Shown in pieces: positions 57,953 through 64,000 of a DNA stretch of 64,000 nt. Position 1 is the first letter of the stretch. Each line of letters starts with the position of its first letter. Origin of the DNA: Collybiopsis luxurians FD-317 M1 (lineage: Eukaryota > Basidiomycota > Agaricomycetes > Agaricales > Omphalotaceae); NCBI GenBank assembly GCA_000827265.1, contig KN834767.1, forward strand, positions 1 to 64,000. Direction: 5' to 3'. The notes under the pieces are model-generated. The model saw only the letters and a list, made by a program, of their open reading frames with translations. It searched no databases and was not told the DNA's origin. Position numbers and translations under genes: made by a program.

Positions 57953-59156
57953 ATGACCATACCCATAACCGTTTTCACTGGTTTCCTCGGTGCAGGCAAA
58001 ACAACTGTCATCCTTTCATTGCTACCAAAACTCCCTAAAGATTACAAGGTCGTTCTACTCAAGAACGAGTATGGAGATACAGCCGTCGATAGTCAACTGG
58101 CCCGGCAGTCCAATTTGACTGCCGTCAATGAGATTTTGAATGGATGCATGTAACATATCTCTCCATCTTGTCTGATTAATTCATATCTTATTAGTCTGAA
58201 AACAGGTGTTGCGTTCTAGTTGGTCAGATGCAGAATGCACTCTTGGAAATCAGAGACCAATTCAGGCCAGATCGTATCATCATCGAATGCTCGTATGTAC
58301 TTCTTCCCCTCCGAATCCTTTCCCCTAAATATCGTTCGCAGAGGCTCAGCCTTCCCAGCAACCCTTGCCTTCCAAATCCGAGAATTAGAAAAAACCACAA
58401 ACGGGGACTTTAAACTCGACTCTATAATCACAGTCGTAGATGCAGAAAACTTTACCGGCTACGAAGACGTATCCCCCACTGCCAAGATGCAAGCCAGTTA
58501 CACTGACATCATCCTAATTGTGAGTGAATTCCATCTTCATCCATAATATTGTTGACGACTCCGCCATTCAGAATAAGTGGGAAAACGTCTCCGACCGACA
58601 CCTAGATACCGTTCTAGATCATCTACACACCCTCAACGACCTCACTCCCAAATTGCGCTGCGATGGACGCAACGGAGTCAATCCAGACCTCATCTTTGGA
58701 CTAGAATCAAAATTATTCCTAGATAAATCTGCCCCCAACCAGGATCCATCGCATATCGACGAGGTGCAGACGCTGACATTATACCGAGGCTCTTCAGACA
58801 AACTTCCTCACCACCACCACCACCACGAACACGAACACGAGCACACTACCAACGGGGTAGCGAAAACCACCCCATCCGCGTCGATGTCCATACCAAAACC
58901 CACACTAGAAGAATCCCTATCGAAAATTGGCAAAGAATCCGTCTGGAGAGTCAAGGGTTTCGTGCGACTACAGGAATCAAACACAGATACCATTTACATC
59001 CTCAATTGGGCATTCGGTAGATACGAGCTAACTAGCTCAGATGCTTTTGTACTGGACAACAGTTGCTCCGTCCAGCTGACTGTAATGGGAGAGCGAGGTG
59101 AGGTTAGACGAGCGATTGCACCATTCTGTAGAGCATTAGAACTTTCTATTACTTAG
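57953..59156 (+). CDS. ZNG1: CobW/ZNG1-type GTPase zinc chaperone
   Basis: ZNG1 proteins hydrolyse GTP to hand zinc to client enzymes; the known client is methionine aminopeptidase. Four exons (57953-58149, 58206-58292, 58342-58519, 58572-59156) encode 348 residues. The Walker A motif is TGFLGAGKTT, the metal-binding CxCC motif is NGCMCCVL (formed across intron 1), IIIECSGSAFP follows, and NKWENVSDRH corresponds to the guanine-specificity NKxD region. A run of HHHHHH with alternating HEHE near residue 230-245 is a further metal-binding stretch. The C-terminal CobW_C domain is VWRVKGFVRL...YILNWAFGRYEL. Its ATG is 81 bases from that of CWH43 on the other strand. Confidence 0.93.
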
Positions 59157-59404
59157 AGCAAATGATTTGGCTAAGAATAGTCTGTTTTCTAAAAGTAAAA
59201 GCAATGTCAATCAAAAACGTACAAAACATGAAAGCAACAGGTACTCGAAATACATATAAACATACAACTTCGTATGTACAGATCCACAACCTCCAAAAGT
59301 TGCCCCTCTCAAAGGACCACAGTAGCGATGAAGATACAATGTGTACGTATGTACTAGGCAAAAAACGAAACAAGAATCGAAATAAATCAAATCATACATC
59401 ACCC

Positions 59405-61614
59405 TCAATTCTGCGAAAGCGGCATATCTGGAATCAAGAGGTGCATCTGTTTTCCTCCAGCCTCGTTACCAAGTACAGCACTGTACCCACTCAAATCACC
59501 CTCCATCTTTCTCAATGAAGCGAGTGAATGGGCGGAATCCTTATGTTCCAACGGACGCACAGACGGCTGCGGGAACTTCTGGAACGAAGACGACGAAGAC
59601 GAAGCCGACTCGGATGTAGTTGTAGCAGGAACCGGAGGAGGTCGTCGTCTCGACGTCGGCGTATTCGCAGAGGTAGAGTACGTATAGACAGGCGACGCTG
59701 GTGTATCCACAGGAGAATCTTCTGGGGTATACGACGGAACAGGTTTTCTCGCAGTTCGTTTTGCCGGGCCTTTACTGCCGGCTTGCACTTGGTCACGGTT
59801 ACTTCCAGTCAGAGTATAAACAATGGCATCGGGAGAAGATGCTCGTTTTTGATGGCTCATTATCATAGGTTCGTTTCTGGGAGATTCAGGCACGTCCGGA
59901 GCGCGCATTGGAGGCCGAGTAGATGTTGGGGAGCTATTCTGGGATTTGGATCGCGCACGGTTGGATTGGACATTAGTCGAACTGGAAGATTCACCGGCTC
60001 CAAAGGCAGCGAATGTTTGCGTTGGACTATTTGCGTTAGGAAGTGACGTTTTTGAATACGATCGCGAATTATGTCTTGACGCCGGCTCAGAGGGCGGAGG
60101 GGTGACAAATGGCGATATTTCGTAACCGATAGGAATAGCCTCGACTCCAGGTGTGCCGGAGTCGAGGGTATCAATACTCGAAATGTAAGGTCTATAATGC
60201 GGATTCTCCTCCTTGACTGGAGACGAAGTCGGGGAAAGGTCCCGCATAGGAACGCCCTTTTCGTAAGGTGATTCCTCGGCCCTGAAAGGATCAAAATGTC
60301 CATGAGCGGAGGATGAAGGAGAAAAGGACGAGGAGCTGAAAGATGATGCCATCATCGCTCCTGCAGATTCCGAAGAATTGTGCTTGGTCTGCCGGCGGTT
60401 TCGTTTGGAATGCGTGGATGGAGGGTTTTCCTGCGACTTGGCGAGGCCCAAGGCAGCCAATCCCATATCACCCAGACCAAAACCACCCGATTTCTGTGGT
60501 CGACTGTTAGCAGAAGTGTTGAGCATTGTGACTGGATCAAAGTCTACATCCTTCGACTTTGAACCTGGTCGAGGGCCATTTGAAGAGTCGAATGAGCCCA
60601 GTGCGCCCCATTTCCCGATGTTGGGTTTGGAAGAACTGCCGGCATCGGTATCATCAAAACCGTTGGCACCTTTGCGCCGCCGACCTTGTCTGAGGAATAA
60701 GCAAATACCTAAGAGTGCGGCGATAGCGGCAATTCCACCAACGACCCCCCCTGCGATGGCGCCACGATTCACATGGCTAGTGGAAGAGAGGCTGCTAACA
60801 CTGCTCGGTGAAGACGGCCCAACAGTGCTGGTGGTGGCAATTGCCGTACTAGTACTAGTAACAACAGGGGAAAGACAGGATGTGTCAGTGCCGTTACGAA
60901 TGAAAAAAGGGGAGGATGTAGCATTGAATGTGGTCCAGATACCCCCGACACCTCCAGCATCATCACCTCCATCGGTTGCGGTGGCTAGGATCTGATACCA
61001 TGCTTGGGGAAGATTGACGACGTTCCATGTGAAAGTTTGAGACGTCGGGTCAACATCAGTAGCTAAGGACTCTATCAAGCCTGCAAGTGGGGTAGCGCTT
61101 CCTGGAGCAGCAGATACGGTACCGCTAGATAGCACAGAGCCGGGAGCGCCAGAAGGAATGAATTGGCGGCGAGCGTCTGAAAGTGGAGGAACTATGATAT
61201 GCGAAGGGGAGGAGCTCGTAACAGCTGGGGAGGTTTCTTGAGTGACATTGATGTTGGTAACGGACAAAGTCATTCCTTTGGCTGGTACTTGTCCATTTGA
61301 AACCCAAAACCATTGGATGATGAAATCTGTAGAGCAGGTGTCGATGTCATAAGAAGGGAGGCTGGAAAATTGGAATATTGGAATTCCGGTGGGAGCAGTT
61401 GAGCTAGTAGTGGCAGAGGCAGTAGATGGAGATGAAGTAGATGCTGGACCAGAAGTGCTGGAGCCGGTTGAGAGTGGAATAGTGGGGAAAGTAGGTTCGA
61501 CTTTGGGGGAATTAGCTGAGCGACGTTGAGAGGACGTGATTAGTGATACTTACTGGCAGCAACTAGACCGGGTATAGCAGCCAAAGCGAGGGCAAGAAGA
61601 GAAGCCCTGGCCAT
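59405..61614 (-). CDS. Single-pass Ser/Thr-rich cell-surface protein
   Basis: Two exons (61554-61614, 59405-61515) give 723 residues. A signal peptide (MARASLLALALAAIPGLVAA) is followed by a Ser/Thr/Pro-rich region and a small ectodomain with Cys and N-glycosylation sites (NATSS, NGT). A short mucin-like stretch precedes one membrane segment (AIAGGVVGGIAAIAALLGICLFL, about residues 285-307). RQGRRRK marks the cytosolic side, followed by a long disordered tail rich in Ser/Pro with PPVP and PPxR motifs. Topology resembles fungal wall sensors or Axl2/Mid2-like proteins, but I do not recognise the family. The intron is only 38 bases. Confidence 0.8.
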
Positions 61615-62018
61615 GTTGAAGGAACCTCTGGAATGGACCAGTAATCACTGGGATGATGATGATGGGTACTGGTCAACGGCTGCGAGGCCAATTTTTGCCG
61701 AATAATAAATTAGTCGTCAGCTGACTGACTTTTTATAGGATAGTAACGGACACGCTATTTACGACGCGCCGTCGCGTCCGCGTTTACGGGTACATTTACA
61801 TGAAAAGCCGCACAGCTGCCCATTCAACGCCTTCCATCTTTGAAATGTGCCAGCTGCGCCGGAGAACGATTCGGACGGATTCCAATCGATAAAGGCCAAG
61901 TATGCCCGCATTCCATGAAATTGCTATTCAGACCGTCTTGTCTCGTCCTCTCAGCCACCGCGACATAAGCGGAGGTTTAAAGGCCATATGCATCTAGCAA
62001 GTTCACCTTGGATTCACC
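61615..62018. other. Divergent intergenic region
   Basis: 404 bases between the starts of the surface protein and the DUF7137-like gene. It includes a GATGATGATGATGG run near 61652 and a GC-rich patch near 61755-61790. No clear element is seen. Confidence 0.4.
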
Positions 62019-62597
62019 ATGTCGTCGAGCAGTAGTTCTTCCGGCTCTAGCTCTCACACTTCCATTCCCCAATCTGCTCCAGCTGGGGTTCTGTCCATGA
62101 CCCGGCCCCCCCAAGCCTCCACTTCTTTCTTCAAACTTGCCCCGGGTGAGGTAATCACCTTTGGATGGTCATTTTCTGGCGTCCTGGCTACCCCCACCTC
62201 ACTAACAATCAACGCTGTCGGTGTCAACTCGTTTACATACTCTCTCACAAGTCTACCAGGGACGGCGACGAGCTTTCTCTGGACTCCATACGATTACGAG
62301 CAAACTAATCATGCAACATTACAACCGACGTTTTATTCTTTGCAAATATTCGACAACAGAGGTCTGGGTGCCACGGCGGCGCCCGGTTCTTTGAGCCCGA
62401 ATACGGCCTTGACCTTTGGTCTCTATACCCCACAGGCCTATCAACCTCTTGCCAGCTGGCAATGCACAGTATGCAGTGGTTCGAGTTCATCGTACACTGC
62501 TCATCCGGCATACGTCGCTTTGATTGCGACCTTTCTCGTCATGTTTCTTTCGGGCTTTGGGCTGCTGAGAAATGCTCTAGCATACACCAGACGATAG
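62019..62597 (+). CDS. DUF7137-like membrane protein
   Basis: A single exon encodes 192 residues. A Ser-rich start is followed by a beta-sandwich-like segment (SMTRPPQASTSFFKLAPGE, TFGWSFSGVLATPTSLTI, FTYSLTSLPGTATSFLWTPYDY, YSLQIFDNRG). A C-terminal membrane helix (VALIATFLVMFLSGFGLLRNAL) and a basic tail end the protein. This layout fits the fungal DUF7137 family, whose function is unknown. Family members usually start with a signal peptide; none is seen here, so an upstream first exon may be missing from this model. Confidence 0.65.
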   Translation: MSSSSSSSGSSSHTSIPQSAPAGVLSMTRPPQASTSFFKLAPGEVITFGWSFSGVLATPTSLTINAVGVNSFTYSLTSLPGTATSFLWTPYDYEQTNHATLQPTFYSLQIFDNRGLGATAAPGSLSPNTALTFGLYTPQAYQPLASWQCTVCSGSSSSYTAHPAYVALIATFLVMFLSGFGLLRNALAYTRR

Positions 62598-62905
62598 GCT
62601 TACAGTCTCGTTCGGTCGGGTAAAAATGGATGTTCGGATTGGATTGGACCGACTTGACTCGGACATTTCTTGGTACACAAACACTGAGGCTTGCTGAGAT
62701 CTCTGCTCTTGCCCAGTGGTCTAGCGACTAGACGACACCGAGCCTTTTGCTAGTCTGGTCTAGAATAAAAGATAAATTCACATGTAGTTGTTATCTAATC
62801 TTATCTATCACATGTAAACCGTCGCAACAACGATATCTTTTGGCTTTTAAACAAACGCTCATCTGAGGGCGCAATCTCCCTCTTCCTGCTGCCTTAGGGC
62901 CAGAA
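62598..62905. promoter_or_regulatory. Upstream region of the J-domain gene with TTATCT and CACATGTA words
   Basis: GATAAA (62771) and two TTATCT words (62791, 62801), i.e. GATA-factor consensus, sit between two CACATGTA words (62780 and 62810). Regulatory meaning is inferred. Confidence 0.35.
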
Positions 62906-64000
62906 ATGTTCTCTTATGCTTTTTCTACAGGTACAATTCTCAATCAACCTTTAATTTCTTACATTGACCCCTGTCAGCAACCACTTTCTTTCATCTCCCT
63001 GTCGACGAGGAAGAGGATAAGGATATCCAGGCTTGGTCAAGGAAATACTTGACCTGGTCTTCTTCAGAACTTCCTACCCCACCCTCAACTTATCCTCTCC
63101 ATCCAGAATCGGATTCAGAAGCCGTGTCAAGAGCAGAGGAAGAAAGAAACAAGACCGTTAGCGCCATACTCGAAAACGACGATTTGTACGAGGTTCTCGG
63201 TGTAGAGAAATCCAAAGCACTTGACAAGCTTGCTCTACGGAGAGCCTATCTTTTACGCAGCAGAGCATGTCATCCCGAGTATGTCTTATCATTCTCTCTC
63301 TCGTTCTCCTATAATATATCTTTTGCAGTAAATTTTCTGCCAATAAAACCAATGCCACTTTGGCATTTCAGAAGATTGCAGTTGCCTATGATGTCCTCAG
63401 TAAACCTTCATCTAAACGAATGTACGACCGTCGTTCGCCTTACGCAAAATACGATGTCTTCTCAACCAGGCCAACTGGACACGCGGAGGAAACGTTTCGA
63501 AATGTCGTTATCGGTATATTTAACGACTTTTTAGATGGCGATTTAGAGGTGATCAAGGCCCTTCTGAGTGGGTTTACTTTTCCCTGCGCGTACCGATTTT
63601 TTTTTTTGATAAAAAAGCTTGCCTACAGAAGCTATCAGTGATTTCAATCCCTCTCTCACCCTCGGTGATGATGGTGTCAACTCCGTCCTTACCATTCTCA
63701 AAGCCATAAGGGAGCGAGCACTTAGTATGTTCATTCTCTCTTATCAACTTTTTCTCTTTTTTTTTTTCTGACAAGTATCTCCAGCATGTCGCACTTGTAT
63801 TTTCGCACTCCACGCTCAGCTAACCCGCCTGCTAGAAGTACAACAAGAAATGCGCCGCTTGTCTTATCTTGACATCTTTGGTCGCTCCCGTCTTACTATC
63901 CAGCTCACCCGTATTACACTCAGTCTTCCTTTTGCTCTGGAAAAAGCACTCGAAGAACAGCGAATGATCTACGGCAGCGGGTTATCGTCTCCCTCCAACG
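62906..64000 (+). CDS. J-domain (DnaJ-like) protein, truncated by the window end
   Basis: J domains stimulate the ATPase of Hsp70. Exons 62906-62930, 62978-63278, 63329-63567, 63629-63724 and 63785-64000 (open) join in phase. The J domain is NDDLYEVLGVEKSKALDKL, LRRAYLLRSRACHPD, AFQKIAVAYDVLSKP and RMYDRRSPYAKYD. The essential HPD is created only by splicing (CCCGA/T). After it comes a helical region (VVIGIFNDFLDGDLEVIKALL, LTILKAIRERAL, LEVQQEMRRLSYLD). No signal peptide is seen at the start. The 3' end is outside the window, so the domain set is incomplete. Confidence 0.88.

Noticed and set aside
60378..60995. 205-codon frame antisense to the surface protein
   Set aside because: Arg/Pro-rich shadow of a Ser-rich coding exon, with no independent signs of coding.

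Overview
This window is nuclear DNA of a filamentous basidiomycete, most likely an Agaricomycete. The genes are interrupted by many short introns (about 38-60 bases, mostly GT-AG). They include Basidiomycota-type gene models (a MYND-finger relic, Zn2Cys6 regulators, GH18-CBM5/12 chitinases, Cwh43 in one chain) and sit very close together on both strands. There are no bacterial operons, CRISPR arrays or recognisable transposase genes. Coordinates and exon joins were worked out by hand from splice signals, reading phase and protein family motifs; they are not backed by transcripts.

Layout. Bases 1-3.5 kb are a different kind of DNA: AT-rich, almost without CG dinucleotides, with a broken MYND-type gene and CAGG/CCTG-rich short repeats. 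This looks like an old methylated and deaminated repeat island that ends abruptly at the 3' end of PEX19. From 3.5 to 34 kb lies a dense housekeeping block: PEX19 with a CaaX box; an O-fucosyltransferase-like membrane protein facing GDP-mannose 4,6-dehydratase; a coiled-coil/polyproline protein; a peroxisomal SCP2; mitochondrial uL2m; FEN1 head-to-head with GPI13; a poorly resolved Zn2Cys6-like gene; a TatD nuclease head-to-head with mitochondrial uS10m; an alpha/beta hydrolase; a WHIM-PHD chromatin protein; APC10 head-to-head with UBA4; and a UBX protein.

From 34 to 45 kb come a PITH-domain protein, a class III chitinase, a dienelactone hydrolase, a tRNA-Phe with a 7-base intron and a large Zn2Cys6 regulator. 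The region 45-53 kb is the accessory part: two tandem GH18 chitinases with identical 14-exon structure, flanked by three members of a small protein family that I do not recognise (two intact, one decayed). From 53 to 64 kb lie CWH43, a ZNG1/CobW metallochaperone, a Ser/Thr-rich single-pass surface protein, a DUF7137-like membrane protein and a J-domain protein that runs off the end.

Functional links (inference). GMD makes the precursor of GDP-fucose and its divergent neighbour has the fold that uses it. GPI13 and CWH43 both act on GPI anchors. PEX19 and SCP2-SKL are peroxisomal. Four divergent pairs have only 22-81 bases between start codons, so shared promoters are a theme of this locus.
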